Source: Heyndrickxia sp050281185 (lineage in GTDB: Bacteria; Bacillota; Bacilli; Bacillales; Bacillaceae_C). Taken from it: a stretch of 64,000 nt of DNA. Position numbers and translations under genes: made by a program. The DNA lies in NCBI RefSeq assembly GCF_050281185.1, contig NZ_JBNNWS010000007.1, forward strand, positions 186,001 through 250,000. The letters run 5' to 3'. The notes under the pieces are model-generated. The model did not search any database. It worked only from the letters and a program-made list of their open reading frames with translations, and was not told the DNA's origin. Below are positions 41,882-50,325 of this stretch, piece by piece (position 1 is the first letter of the stretch; every line of letters starts with the position of its first letter).

Positions 41882-42214
41882 ATGGAACTATCAAATGCAG
41901 CAAGTAATCACGAGGATTCTCCATTTACCTTTATCTTAGGACAAAATGATCAAACTTCTGCAAGACAGAAATTGAATAAAACATCCGCGTATATGAAAGC
42001 AACTAGTATTAATGGGGGGGCATATTCGGCAAGAGTAACATTAGAAAATGGAACTCCCGTTGGTCAGTCCACGACTATAAAACTAGGACAAGGAACAAAA
42101 TTGAGAAATTATGCTGTTGAAACATATGGAGAAGGTGTATATGTACGTATTAAAGGTTCTCTTACAGGCGGTGTCAATGCGGCATCAGGCAAGTGGAGTC
42201 CCGACAGTATTTAA
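41882..42214 (+). CDS. Small DUF2712-like secreted-type protein, N-terminus uncertain (110 aa)
   Basis: The mature-like part (SNAASNHEDSPFTFILGQN to the end GKWSPDSI) resembles DUF2712 proteins, which are small secreted Bacillus proteins found near ABC transporters and whose C-terminus often ends in a WSPDS-type sequence. The ATG at 41882 lacks a ribosome binding site. In another frame just upstream, a GTG could begin a signal-peptide-like stretch (MKYQNYFGLVCLILL), and SNA-A looks like a signal peptidase site. A one-base frameshift may have cut the gene. It follows comA by 73 bases, with an inverted repeat ACGCAA-N5-TTGCGT (41818-41834) between them. Confidence 0.5.
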   Translation: MELSNAASNHEDSPFTFILGQNDQTSARQKLNKTSAYMKATSINGGAYSARVTLENGTPVGQSTTIKLGQGTKLRNYAVETYGEGVYVRIKGSLTGGVNAASGKWSPDSI

Positions 42215-42256
42215 TCAAACATCCACTGTAGTTAATAGAAACTAGGTACTTTATTT

Positions 42257-42310
42257 CATAAGCTGGATGATATTATGTTCAATACATGATAGTGTCCAGC
42301 TTATGTTTGT
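42257..42310 (+). terminator. Hairpin terminator after the DUF2712-like gene
   Basis: CATAAGCTGGA (42257-42267) and TCCAGCTTATG (42295-42305) form a perfect 11-bp stem. ATATTATGT and ACATGATA inside the loop extend it, and TTTGTT follows. Confidence 0.65.
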
Positions 42311-42497
42311 TAAGGTATGATATTTTTTATTTAGTTAAATTTGGATTATTCATAAGGTATAAATAAGAGTCTTTTTGCAATTTTAATTGTTGTAATTTTA
42401 ATTATCCTTATATATTTACCAACTATCACTAAATGTATGAAAAGAATTTTTTGAAAAATTAGATTTATTTTTAAACTTAGTAAAGGAGGCATAACTC

Positions 42498-43313
42498 ATG
42501 ATTCAATTTTTTGGGCGGAGAGTTATTAGTAGTAAACCGATGTATTTTGTATTATTTGCAGGAATAATCATTTCACTCCTCCATGTAAAGCTAGAGATTA
42601 TTCCTCAATTAAAGTGGCTAAGGCTCGGACTACAGGATCATGGTGTTGACTCGACTCCTTATTCTGAATGGTTTGAATTTGGAGTGGCAACATCTTTAAC
42701 GATGCTCTTTTTTCTATTGTTACCCATTCTTGCATCGCTTCCTTTTGCGGATACTTTTTCAAAAGATAAACAATCAGGTTACCTACGTTCAATATTATCA
42801 AAAGGGAAAATGAAGGAATATTTTAAAGGCTTGTATATTACTAATTTTATCACTTCTGGTGTTATGATTACGATCCCACTTCTCGTTAACATTTATCTTG
42901 CCTTTATGATTTTGCCAAATGTGAAACCAGACCCAGTCGTTAATAGCAGGATGTCATTAGATTTTATGAATTCGTTTTTCCCAGAGCTATATTATAGTCA
43001 CCCGCTTATACATATGTTGTTTTACGTAGTTTTAGCGTTTTTGTTTAGTGGAATGTTCGCTACTATTAGTTTAAGTATTTCATTTTTTGTAAAAAATAGG
43101 TTTTTTATTTTAGTATCTGGATTTTTATTACAAATGATTCTGTCGTTGGTATTTCAATTTACAGAGAATTATGGGTGGATTCCATCGTCCTTTTTATTGG
43201 AACAATCACAACCCTCTGTCTCCTTAGTAGTTACTGTTTTTATTTTTTGTTGTGGGATGATGCTTAGTACACTCATCTATATTCTAGGAGTGAAAAAACG
43301 TGTTATTACTTAA
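42498..43313 (+). CDS. ABC-2-type permease subunit (271 aa)
   Basis: This is a membrane protein with about six TM segments (near 16-34, 70-92, 110-135, 175-200, 207-227, 240-262). The segment DTFSKDKQSGYLRSILSKGKMKEYFKGLY between TM2 and TM3 is typical of ABC-2 permeases. ATG 42498 follows AAAGGAGG. It is the first gene of a six-gene operon in which all neighbours overlap or nearly touch. The 283-base gap before it holds a terminator and AT-rich DNA with no clear promoter consensus. Confidence 0.75.
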   Translation: MIQFFGRRVISSKPMYFVLFAGIIISLLHVKLEIIPQLKWLRLGLQDHGVDSTPYSEWFEFGVATSLTMLFFLLLPILASLPFADTFSKDKQSGYLRSILSKGKMKEYFKGLYITNFITSGVMITIPLLVNIYLAFMILPNVKPDPVVNSRMSLDFMNSFFPELYYSHPLIHMLFYVVLAFLFSGMFATISLSISFFVKNRFFILVSGFLLQMILSLVFQFTENYGWIPSSFLLEQSQPSVSLVVTVFIFCCGMMLSTLIYILGVKKRVIT

Positions 43314-44094
43314 TTATACGAAGCTACTTATCTTAGATTTTACAAAATCCATTTGGAAGATAGGCATTTGTATAGTGGTCCTTTTATTGGGAGTGATTAC
43401 TTTTGCGAGTTATTCTACCTTCTATGGTACTGACTCGATTCCTGATGTATTTAACTATTTATTTATAAAGACTAGCTTCTTTACACTGACCATTCCATTA
43501 TTTTTATTTTTTCTATCTTTCTTCTTACCTTTTATGATGGATCCACTTAGGTTGACACGATTTAAGGAAAGGAAAAAGCTGGGGGCTACAATTCTATTCA
43601 CAGTATGCTTAGTCACCATTGTTTTTTTAGCTGTATATTTTATTATTGGTTTTCTTTATGGATGGTGGAAGAGTGGTTCATTAAGCAATCCGTGGGTTAC
43701 GGAAGAGGGGACTCCTTTTATACTGTCTAAAGGAAAAGTAGATTTATCGCTGTTTAAAACAGGATATATGTTTCTTCGTTATACTATTACAGAGTTTTTT
43801 GCTTTTATGGTCATTGGTTTATTGGCTTCTTTTCTTTATTTACTTATTCCGCGATATATCCTTGTCTTTTTTATTGTGGAGGGATTTCTTATTCTTGATA
43901 TAACGATTCAGTCTGTCTTAAACTTCACAATATTTATAACACAAGCAGAGGTAAGCTTGAATAACTGGGGAAATGTCACGTATTTCATCGGTAATTTAAT
44001 CTATTTTTCAGGGTTAATCGTTGTATTAATTATTGGTATTCATATGGCTTCAAGGAAAAGAGATTTTATCCCTAGCGTAGAGGAGACTGAATGA
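43300..44094 (+). CDS. ABC-2-type permease subunit (264 aa)
   Basis: This is a membrane protein with about six TM segments. It starts with GTG 43300, which overlaps the previous gene by 14 bases, 9 bases after TAGGAG. It lies third from the ATPase gene in an operon with three permease-like genes, an unusually high number. The family is not recognised more closely than ABC-2-like. The neighbouring genes suggest one transporter complex. Confidence 0.7.
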   Translation: MLLLNYTKLLILDFTKSIWKIGICIVVLLLGVITFASYSTFYGTDSIPDVFNYLFIKTSFFTLTIPLFLFFLSFFLPFMMDPLRLTRFKERKKLGATILFTVCLVTIVFLAVYFIIGFLYGWWKSGSLSNPWVTEEGTPFILSKGKVDLSLFKTGYMFLRYTITEFFAFMVIGLLASFLYLLIPRYILVFFIVEGFLILDITIQSVLNFTIFITQAEVSLNNWGNVTYFIGNLIYFSGLIVVLIIGIHMASRKRDFIPSVEETE

Positions 44095-44948
44095 AATTGG
44101 GGAAAGAAACGCTATCTTTATTTAAACGAGATTTATTTCTAGGTTTTTCTTCTGTCCGTTTTCGCTGGATAACCTCAATGAGTTTATTTGTTATTATTCT
44201 CATTGTCTCTTTCTATCAATTAAAAGGGTTAGGAGAAATAGAAGGAATTGATAGTTCAACTTTAACTTATACAGACTTGTTGTTTAATGTTTTTAGAGGA
44301 AAAGAGTATCCTACACCAGATGATCTAAATTTCAAATTCCCATTTTTATGGTTAATTATTCAATTGATGGGTCCTTTTATTATCGGTGGTTATGTAAGGG
44401 ACGATTTGTTTGACCAATCTTCCTTTTTGTTTGTCCGAGCGAAGCAGCGTTTATCTATATGGATGAGTAAATTATTTTTCGCTATTGCAGTTGTCATATC
44501 AATGTATTTAATTATGGCAATAATAACTTTTTTATTCTCCATCTTTTTTCTATCGGTTTCACCTGGGTGGAGCGAATACGGAATGAAGATGATTAAGCCA
44601 CTAATCGCAACAGATATAACGCCATTTGTTTTTTCGATTCACCTTTTTCTATTACCATTTTTTATTACGCTCCTCATCGTTGTAGTTCAAGCAATATTCA
44701 CTGTTTTTATGAGGCCCATTTATGCATTTATTATTATGTTATCTATGCTTGTAGTTTCTGTTTTTACAACGAGTCGATTGGTGCCTGGAAGTTACAGTAT
44801 GATTTTGAGACACCATTCTCTTGACTCGGAGTACGGATTTACTTGGACTATGGTGATTATTTATATAATAGCTATTCTTTTAATCGTTGTTTGTAGTGGA
44901 TATTTCCTATTTAAAAAAATGGATATATTTCCAAAGGAAAGGGACTGA
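44091..44948 (+). CDS. ABC-2-type permease subunit (285 aa)
   Basis: This membrane protein has about six TM segments and an ABC-2-like N-terminal half with the FRWITSMSLFVIILIVSFYQ helix and GYVRDDLFDQSSFLFVRAKQRLSIW loop. It overlaps the previous gene by 4 bases (ATGA), and the ATPase gene starts on the last base of its stop codon. It is therefore translated with both neighbours. Confidence 0.72.
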   Translation: MKLGKETLSLFKRDLFLGFSSVRFRWITSMSLFVIILIVSFYQLKGLGEIEGIDSSTLTYTDLLFNVFRGKEYPTPDDLNFKFPFLWLIIQLMGPFIIGGYVRDDLFDQSSFLFVRAKQRLSIWMSKLFFAIAVVISMYLIMAIITFLFSIFFLSVSPGWSEYGMKMIKPLIATDITPFVFSIHLFLLPFFITLLIVVVQAIFTVFMRPIYAFIIMLSMLVVSVFTTSRLVPGSYSMILRHHSLDSEYGFTWTMVIIYIIAILLIVVCSGYFLFKKMDIFPKERD

Positions 44949-45616
44949 TGGAAATGAGTCGATATATAGTTATTGAAAATGTTTCAAAAACGATACAAAG
45001 TCACACGGTATTAAATAATATTAACCTACAATTAATGAAAGGAAAAATATATGGATTTAGAGGCAAAAATGGTTCAGGGAAAACGATGCTGTTTCGAGCG
45101 ATTGCCGGGCTTATCCGTCCATCAAAAGGGACCATTGTTGTAGATGGGAAGACTATTGGGAAGGATATTTCTTTTCCTGAGAATTTAGGTTTGCTTATAG
45201 AGAGTCCAGGATTTATTCCAGAATATACAGGCCTGAAAAACTTAGAGCTTCTATCCTTTATCCAACGCAAAATTACTAAGGAACAAGTAGAAGAAGCAAT
45301 TAAGAAAGTAGGTCTAGATCCCAAGGATAAAAGGAAGTTTAAAAAATATTCTCTCGGAATGAAGCAAAGGTTAGGGATTGCACAAGCAATAATGGAGAAC
45401 CCCGATCTCATCATTTTAGATGAACCGACGAATGCTTTAGATGAAGAAGGGGTCGAGAGTATAAATCAAATCATTCTTGACTTAAAGAACGCTGGGAAAA
45501 CGATTTTAATCGCTAGTCATGATCGGGAATCATTGGATAAAGTTTCTGATGAAATTTATCAAATTGACGGAGGGAAAATAGTTGGACATGAGGTGATTAC
45601 TCATGTTGCGGTCTAA
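44948..45616 (+). CDS. ABC transporter ATP-binding protein (222 aa)
   Basis: This has Walker A GKNGSGKTM, signature YSLGMKQRLGIAQAI and Walker B LIILDEPTNALDEEG. It is shorter than the BcrA-type protein at 3968 and lacks the C-terminal extension, which agrees with the YxlF/ABC-2 subfamilies. ATG 44948 overlaps the previous stop codon by one base after AAAGGAAAGGGA. It overlaps the following gene by 14 bases. It is the only ATPase in the operon and must serve all three permeases. Confidence 0.87.
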   Translation: MEMSRYIVIENVSKTIQSHTVLNNINLQLMKGKIYGFRGKNGSGKTMLFRAIAGLIRPSKGTIVVDGKTIGKDISFPENLGLLIESPGFIPEYTGLKNLELLSFIQRKITKEQVEEAIKKVGLDPKDKRKFKKYSLGMKQRLGIAQAIMENPDLIILDEPTNALDEEGVESINQIILDLKNAGKTILIASHDRESLDKVSDEIYQIDGGKIVGHEVITHVAV

Positions 45617-46112
45617 AAAAACTAGATGGATTCTCGTTTTAATATTCTTATTCCTTTTCGTTAGTTTTAGCCTTTTTCGTTATCAGCAAGTGAATCGCCC
45701 ATATAAAGATTATGCTGTAATTGAAATGAAAGAAACGTTGGGGAAACCTTTTACAGTCAAAGATCTTACCTACACCTTTGGTAAGCCATCAATGAAAGAG
45801 TTAGATAAAGAAATTCTTTATGAAGTTCCACTACAAATTGAAAATACAACAAAAGAAATAATAAATCTTGGACTTGATATATCTATACGGAGCAATTCAG
45901 TAAATAATGAAATAGATCTTGAACGATTTCTTTCACATCCACTAAATAAGAATATAAAACAAGGATTTTCGCCAAATTCTACAACAAAGGTGATGTTGAT
46001 TTATTCGATGCGAAAAGAATGGGGAGTAGACCTTAAATCAAAAGCTGATCTTTATCTTCTTAAATATAATCAGGGGAAAATGTACAAGCATAGAATTTCA
46101 TTAAATGATTAA
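45603..46112 (+). CDS. Membrane-anchored extracytoplasmic protein (169 aa)
   Basis: A basic N-terminus (MLRSKKTR) is followed by one TM anchor (about 8-25), then an external domain of about 140 residues. The pattern VPLQIENTTKEIINLGLDISIR resembles the immunoglobulin-like fold of DUF4352-type proteins, but the match is weak. It is translated with the ATPase gene by a 14-base overlap after GAGGTGAT. The role is unknown; a partner of the transporter on the outer membrane face is the likeliest reading. Confidence 0.6.
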   Translation: MLRSKKTRWILVLIFLFLFVSFSLFRYQQVNRPYKDYAVIEMKETLGKPFTVKDLTYTFGKPSMKELDKEILYEVPLQIENTTKEIINLGLDISIRSNSVNNEIDLERFLSHPLNKNIKQGFSPNSTTKVMLIYSMRKEWGVDLKSKADLYLLKYNQGKMYKHRISLND

Positions 46113-46186
46113 TTTAATTTTTGTTTTAAATGCACATGGAATGTGTTTTTTATGAGAAAAAGAATAAAAAGGCGGTGAATGAAAAA

Positions 46187-47020
46187 GTGAAAGTGAAACA
46201 GTTAGTTGTGCCAATCATAGTGATTGCTATTATGTCTGCTTTTTTGTTATATCAATTTGATTTTTTTGGTAAACCTCAATCAAAGACAAGTAGTTCAACT
46301 GGGGATGAGGTTTCCATAAACAAGATAAAAGACGAAACGAAAAACAATGCAGAATATCCAGAAAAGGAAAAAATTCTTTTAAGAATGCTAGATTCAATAG
46401 ACTACATTAAAACCTTGGAAGGGGAGTACCAAGTATTTAGCCGCGATGTGAATGAAGTATGGACTACTAAATATGCCGTAGATGTTAAGGGAAGAAGATC
46501 AGTAGTTTTTTCTGTAGAAGATAATAAAACAATTTTGAGGTTGGAAAAGGAAAAGAAAAAAATAGAGTTTTATGAGAATGACCATACTTATCAAGAATTT
46601 CCGCCTGTACCAATGTCTAAAAATGAGGATTATGCGAAACTCAGCCCAACTGAAAGGCTATATGGGAAAGATAGAACTGATGATACTTTTGCCAAGGCAG
46701 CAAACGTAATCCATACAGAAAATTCTATTTACCTTATTAGATATGAAGACTGGAACTTTAAAGAAGTAACCTATCTGGGGCTGCCCAGCTATAAGATAAC
46801 AGGAGTAATAGATAAGTCAGTGTCAGAAAGTTTGGCTGGAAAATTTGATATGATTGTTGAAAAAAGCGCAGGGCTTTTATTGTCTTTCAATGTTTATGAT
46901 GAAAACAATAAGGTGAAGCATTACTTTAAAACTAAGAGTATCAAAATAGATAAAGGGGTAAATGAAAAGGTCTTCGAAAAGGATCTTTCAAAATATAAGA
47001 AGATTGAAAATGCCCATTAA
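46187..47020 (+). CDS. Membrane-anchored LolA/RseB-like protein (277 aa)
   Basis: The N-terminal anchor (VKQLVVPIIVIAIMSAFLLYQF) is followed by a linker and a domain of about 200 residues. Several segments (SIDYIKTLEGEYQVFSRDVN, DVKGRRSVVFSVEDNKT, YLGLPSYKITG, FDMIVEKSAGLLLSFNVY) follow the beta-rich pattern of LolA/RseB/YdcC-like proteins. GTG 46187 is chosen because GGCGGTGA lies 8 bases upstream; an open frame begins at 46130 without a good site. It is the last gene of the operon. Such proteins bind lipids or sense envelope stress; here the function is inferred. Confidence 0.6.
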   Translation: MKVKQLVVPIIVIAIMSAFLLYQFDFFGKPQSKTSSSTGDEVSINKIKDETKNNAEYPEKEKILLRMLDSIDYIKTLEGEYQVFSRDVNEVWTTKYAVDVKGRRSVVFSVEDNKTILRLEKEKKKIEFYENDHTYQEFPPVPMSKNEDYAKLSPTERLYGKDRTDDTFAKAANVIHTENSIYLIRYEDWNFKEVTYLGLPSYKITGVIDKSVSESLAGKFDMIVEKSAGLLLSFNVYDENNKVKHYFKTKSIKIDKGVNEKVFEKDLSKYKKIENAH

Positions 47021-47044
47021 TAAGATAAAACGCTTTTAAATTTG

Positions 47045-47071
47045 ACGCTTGTATTCGAACAGGCGTTTTTT
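47045..47071 (+). terminator. Terminator of the ABC operon
   Basis: ACGCTTGT (47045-47052) and ACAGGCGT (47059-47066) form an 8-bp stem with one G-U pair, followed by six T residues. Confidence 0.8.
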
Positions 47072-47175
47072 GTTTTTTTAACTTTATTATTTTTGAACTG
47101 AAAAATTAAAAGACACCATCTAATGTGGAATAAAGTCCTTTTTACAAAAAACAGTTTCTAATAAAATACCTTTCA

Positions 47176-47204
47176 TTAGAAAAAGGAATTTAATACGTTA
47201 TAAT
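47176..47204 (+). promoter_or_regulatory. Sigma-A promoter of the TauE-like gene
   Basis: TTAGAA (47176-47181), a 17-base spacer and TATAAT (47199-47204) lie 64 bases before the start codon. The -10 box is perfect; the -35 box is partial. Confidence 0.6.
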
Positions 47205-47267
47205 AGTCAAGTAATTATAAAAATGATTCGCTGATTTTTTGAATTTTGTTTGAATGGAGTGACAGCC

Positions 47268-48014
47268 ATGGCTATTGTACTTACCATGCTCGTCCTAGGA
47301 GCAATTCTTGGCTTTATTGGAGCAGGTGGCTCAGGATTTATTATTGCAATACTTACCCTTGTGTATAAGGTTCCTATTCATATAGCTTTAGCGACCTCTT
47401 TAACGGCAATGGCGTTTACTAGCTTATCAGGAGCATTCAGTCATTACCGAGAAGGAAATATTTCTGTAAAGGCAGGGCTTCTTGTCGGTGGGTTTGGTGC
47501 TGTTGGGGCATTTATTGGCTCTAAAATTGCAGCGTTTATCCCGACGAATGATATGCATTATTTAACAGCAGGAATGCTATTTCTTTCGGCACTCTTATTA
47601 GTATTTCGCTTATTTTTTATGAAAAAGAGGGAGAAGAATACCGATGCTTGGTCAATAAACTTGGTTACATTGATGAAAGCAGCTATATTAGGTATCAATA
47701 CAGGGATTCTCTCAGGTACGTTCGGAATTGGTTCAACACCTTTTATTCAATTAGGTCTTCTAACCTTTTTAGGTCTGTCTCTTCGTCAATCAGTGGGGAC
47801 AACGATGCTTGCCATTGTTCCAATCGCTGTTGGAGGCGGTGTTGGCTTTTCATCTGAAGGCTTCTTAGATGTTGTGCTACTACTTCAAGTATTAGTTGGT
47901 ACGATGCTAGGTGCGTATTTCGGTGCTAAATTTACTAATCTTGTACCGAAAGCGATTTTAAAAACAGCAATGATTATGACACCAGCTCTTAGTGCACTAT
48001 TACTAATCTTATAG
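47268..48014 (+). CDS. TauE/SafE-family sulfite or anion exporter (248 aa)
   Basis: This is an integral membrane protein with about eight TM segments. It has the family repeat GFIGAGGSGFIIAIL near the N-terminus and GILSGTFGIGSTPFIQLGLL in the second half; both are the half-repeat signatures of TauE/SafE transporters, which export sulfite or sulfonates. GALAT and SVGTTMLAIVP-type helices follow. ATG 47268 lies 8 bases after GGAG. It stands alone under its own promoter. Confidence 0.87.
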   Translation: MAIVLTMLVLGAILGFIGAGGSGFIIAILTLVYKVPIHIALATSLTAMAFTSLSGAFSHYREGNISVKAGLLVGGFGAVGAFIGSKIAAFIPTNDMHYLTAGMLFLSALLLVFRLFFMKKREKNTDAWSINLVTLMKAAILGINTGILSGTFGIGSTPFIQLGLLTFLGLSLRQSVGTTMLAIVPIAVGGGVGFSSEGFLDVVLLLQVLVGTMLGAYFGAKFTNLVPKAILKTAMIMTPALSALLLIL

Positions 48015-48163
48015 TGGATTGATTTTCTTATGAAATATTTTTATACTTAATAGGTTATAATGAAAATCAAAAAATTTTATATATATGAATTTAGGTTATA
48101 AATGGGTGGGACGTTTTTCTTCATTCCTACCTTCTTATGACCTTTGAAAAGGATGAGAAATAT

Positions 48164-48583
48164 TTGGCAGCTGATATCAATCAAATTCCTGTCAATATTC
48201 ACTTAAAGACAGTTATTAAACAGGATCAAGAAGAAGATAATTATGAACTAATGCTGCAGGGGCTTTTTTATCAAAAAGGAAATGCCGCCTTTTTGAAGTA
48301 TGATGAAGTACTGGAAGAGGGAACGGTACATACGATTGTTAAAATGTCTGACCGAGATGCAGTGATTTTACGTAGTGGAGCTGTTAAGATGCGGTTAAGT
48401 TTTCATGCCGATGTGGAGAAAAACGGATCCTATGAAAGTCCATATGGCACATTATTGCTATCAACAAGGACAAAAAAGATAGAAACAAGTGAAGGTCAAT
48501 TTTTATTAAAATATGATCTTTGTATGAATGGTGAAGTATCCGGAACATATGAAATGTACATCACATATAGGGAGGCAAAATAA
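48164..48583 (+). CDS. ywiB: DUF1934 beta-barrel protein YwiB (139 aa)
   Basis: This small calycin-like protein is conserved directly upstream of argS in Bacilli. Conserved segments are PVNIHLKTVIKQ, TVHTIVKMSDRDAVILRSGAVKMRLSF and GTLLLSTRTKKIE. The ATG at 48137 has no ribosome binding site. The in-frame TTG at 48164 has AAAAGGATGAG six bases upstream and gives an N-terminus of the usual length, so it is chosen. The function is unknown. It ends 3 bases before argS, so the two are co-transcribed. Confidence 0.8.
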   Translation: MAADINQIPVNIHLKTVIKQDQEEDNYELMLQGLFYQKGNAAFLKYDEVLEEGTVHTIVKMSDRDAVILRSGAVKMRLSFHADVEKNGSYESPYGTLLLSTRTKKIETSEGQFLLKYDLCMNGEVSGTYEMYITYREAK

Positions 48584-48586
48584 TTC

Positions 48587-50257
48587 ATGAATATTGTTGA
48601 ACAAATTCAATTCAATTTAAAAAATGAAATTAAAGATGCAGTATTAAAAGCTGGCTTAGCAACTGAGGAGCAAATTCCAGATATTATATTAGAAACACCA
48701 AAAGAAAAAGCACATGGTGACTATGCAACGAATATAGCGATGCAGCTTGCACGAGTTGCGAAAAAAGCACCAAGAATGATTGCAGAAGCGATTGTTTCTC
48801 ACTTCGATACTTCTAAAGCATCCATTGAAAAAATTGAAATTGCCGGACCAGGTTTTATTAATTTTTATATGAATAATAGCTACTTAACAGATCTTATTCC
48901 AACAATTATCGAAGCTGGTGATGGATACGGCCAAACAGACTCAGGAAAAGGACAAAAGATTCAAGTTGAGTTCGTATCAGCTAATCCAACCGGAGATTTA
49001 CATTTAGGACATGCTCGTGGTGCGGCAGTAGGGGATTCCTTATGCAATGTTTTGGCTAAAGCTGGCTATGATGTCAGTCGTGAATACTATATTAATGATG
49101 CAGGAAATCAGATTCATAATTTAGCTGTATCTGTTGAAGCTCGTTATTACCAAGCCCTTGGCATGGAAAAAGAAATGCCAGAGGATGGCTATCATGGAAA
49201 AGACATCATTGGAATTGGTAAAAAGTTAGCTGAACAATACGGTGACGAATATACGAAAAAAAGTGATGAAGAGCGCTACGAATTTTTCCGTCAGTATGGG
49301 TTAGAGTTCGAAATGGAAAAATTAAAAAAGGATTTGGAAAATTTCCGTGTCCCATTTGATGTATGGTATTCTGAAACTTCTCTTTATAAAAACGGAAAGA
49401 TTGATGACATGCTGAAGGTTCTTCGTGAAAGAGGGCATGTCTATGAATTGGACGGTGCAACATGGTTCCGTTCAACGACTTTCGGGGATGATAAGGATCG
49501 AGTACTTATTAAAAATGATGGATCTTATACGTATTTAACTCCAGATATTGCTTACCATAAGGATAAATTTGACCGTGGCTTTGAAAAGCTGATCAATATT
49601 TGGGGTGCCGATCACCATGGATACATTCCACGGATGAAGGCAGCGATGGAAGCGTTAGGCTTTAACCCAGCTGATTTAGAAGTGGAAATCATTCAGCTTG
49701 TTCATCTTTATAAAGATGGCGAAAAAATGAAAATGAGTAAACGGACAGGAAAAGCAGTAACGATGCGTGATTTGATTGAAGAAGTAGGTCTTGACGGTGT
49801 TCGTTATTTCTTTGCAATGAGAAGTGCCGATACTCATTTAGATTTCGATTTAGACTTAGCTGTTTCACAATCAAATGAAAACCCTGTTTATTATGCTCAA
49901 TATGCCCATGCACGTATTTGCAGCATTTTACGCCAAGGGGAAGAACAAGGATTTGTCGTAGATAAAGAAGCAAGCTTTGACTTAATTAAAGCGGAAAAAG
50001 AAATAGAAGTATTGAAGAAAATAGGTGATTTCCCTGCAGTCGTTGCTGAAGCGGCAGAGAAACGAATCCCTCACCGCATCACGAATTATATTAATGATTT
50101 AGCATCAACCTTCCATAGCTTTTACAATGCAGAAAAAGTATTAGATAAAGAAAATACTGAACTGACAAAAGCACGCCTAGCATTAATTAAGGCTGTACAA
50201 ATCACATTAAAAAATTCATTAGCGTTAATCGGTGTTTCTGCTCCAGAAAAAATGTAA
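48587..50257 (+). CDS. argS: Arginyl-tRNA synthetase (556 aa)
   Basis: This is a class I aminoacyl-tRNA synthetase. It has an N-terminal additional domain (residues 1-110), the HIGH-type motif in NPTGDLHLGHARGAAVGD, the catalytic domain with WGADHHGYIPRMKAA, the KMSKR-type motif in MKMSKRTGKAVTM, and a C-terminal anticodon-binding domain (about 430-556). The length is typical for Bacillus ArgRS. ATG 48587 follows AGGGAGG. No T-box leader is seen; the gene is expressed with ywiB. A terminator follows. Confidence 0.95.
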   Translation: MNIVEQIQFNLKNEIKDAVLKAGLATEEQIPDIILETPKEKAHGDYATNIAMQLARVAKKAPRMIAEAIVSHFDTSKASIEKIEIAGPGFINFYMNNSYLTDLIPTIIEAGDGYGQTDSGKGQKIQVEFVSANPTGDLHLGHARGAAVGDSLCNVLAKAGYDVSREYYINDAGNQIHNLAVSVEARYYQALGMEKEMPEDGYHGKDIIGIGKKLAEQYGDEYTKKSDEERYEFFRQYGLEFEMEKLKKDLENFRVPFDVWYSETSLYKNGKIDDMLKVLRERGHVYELDGATWFRSTTFGDDKDRVLIKNDGSYTYLTPDIAYHKDKFDRGFEKLINIWGADHHGYIPRMKAAMEALGFNPADLEVEIIQLVHLYKDGEKMKMSKRTGKAVTMRDLIEEVGLDGVRYFFAMRSADTHLDFDLDLAVSQSNENPVYYAQYAHARICSILRQGEEQGFVVDKEASFDLIKAEKEIEVLKKIGDFPAVVAEAAEKRIPHRITNYINDLASTFHSFYNAEKVLDKENTELTKARLALIKAVQITLKNSLALIGVSAPEKM

Positions 50258-50271
50258 TAGCATCGAAAGTG

Positions 50272-50299
50272 AAAACAGGTATCTAAGGATACCTGTTTT
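50272..50299 (+). terminator. Terminator of argS
   Basis: AAACAGGTATC and GATACCTGTTT form a perfect 11-bp stem with a 4-base loop, followed by T residues. Confidence 0.87.
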
Positions 50300-50325
50300 T
50301 TCGACTTAAATTTTATCTAAGGTAA

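Noticed and set aside
48000..48587. T-box or other riboswitch before argS
   Set aside because: No T-box consensus or long leader is seen; argS is co-transcribed with ywiB three bases after its stop codon.
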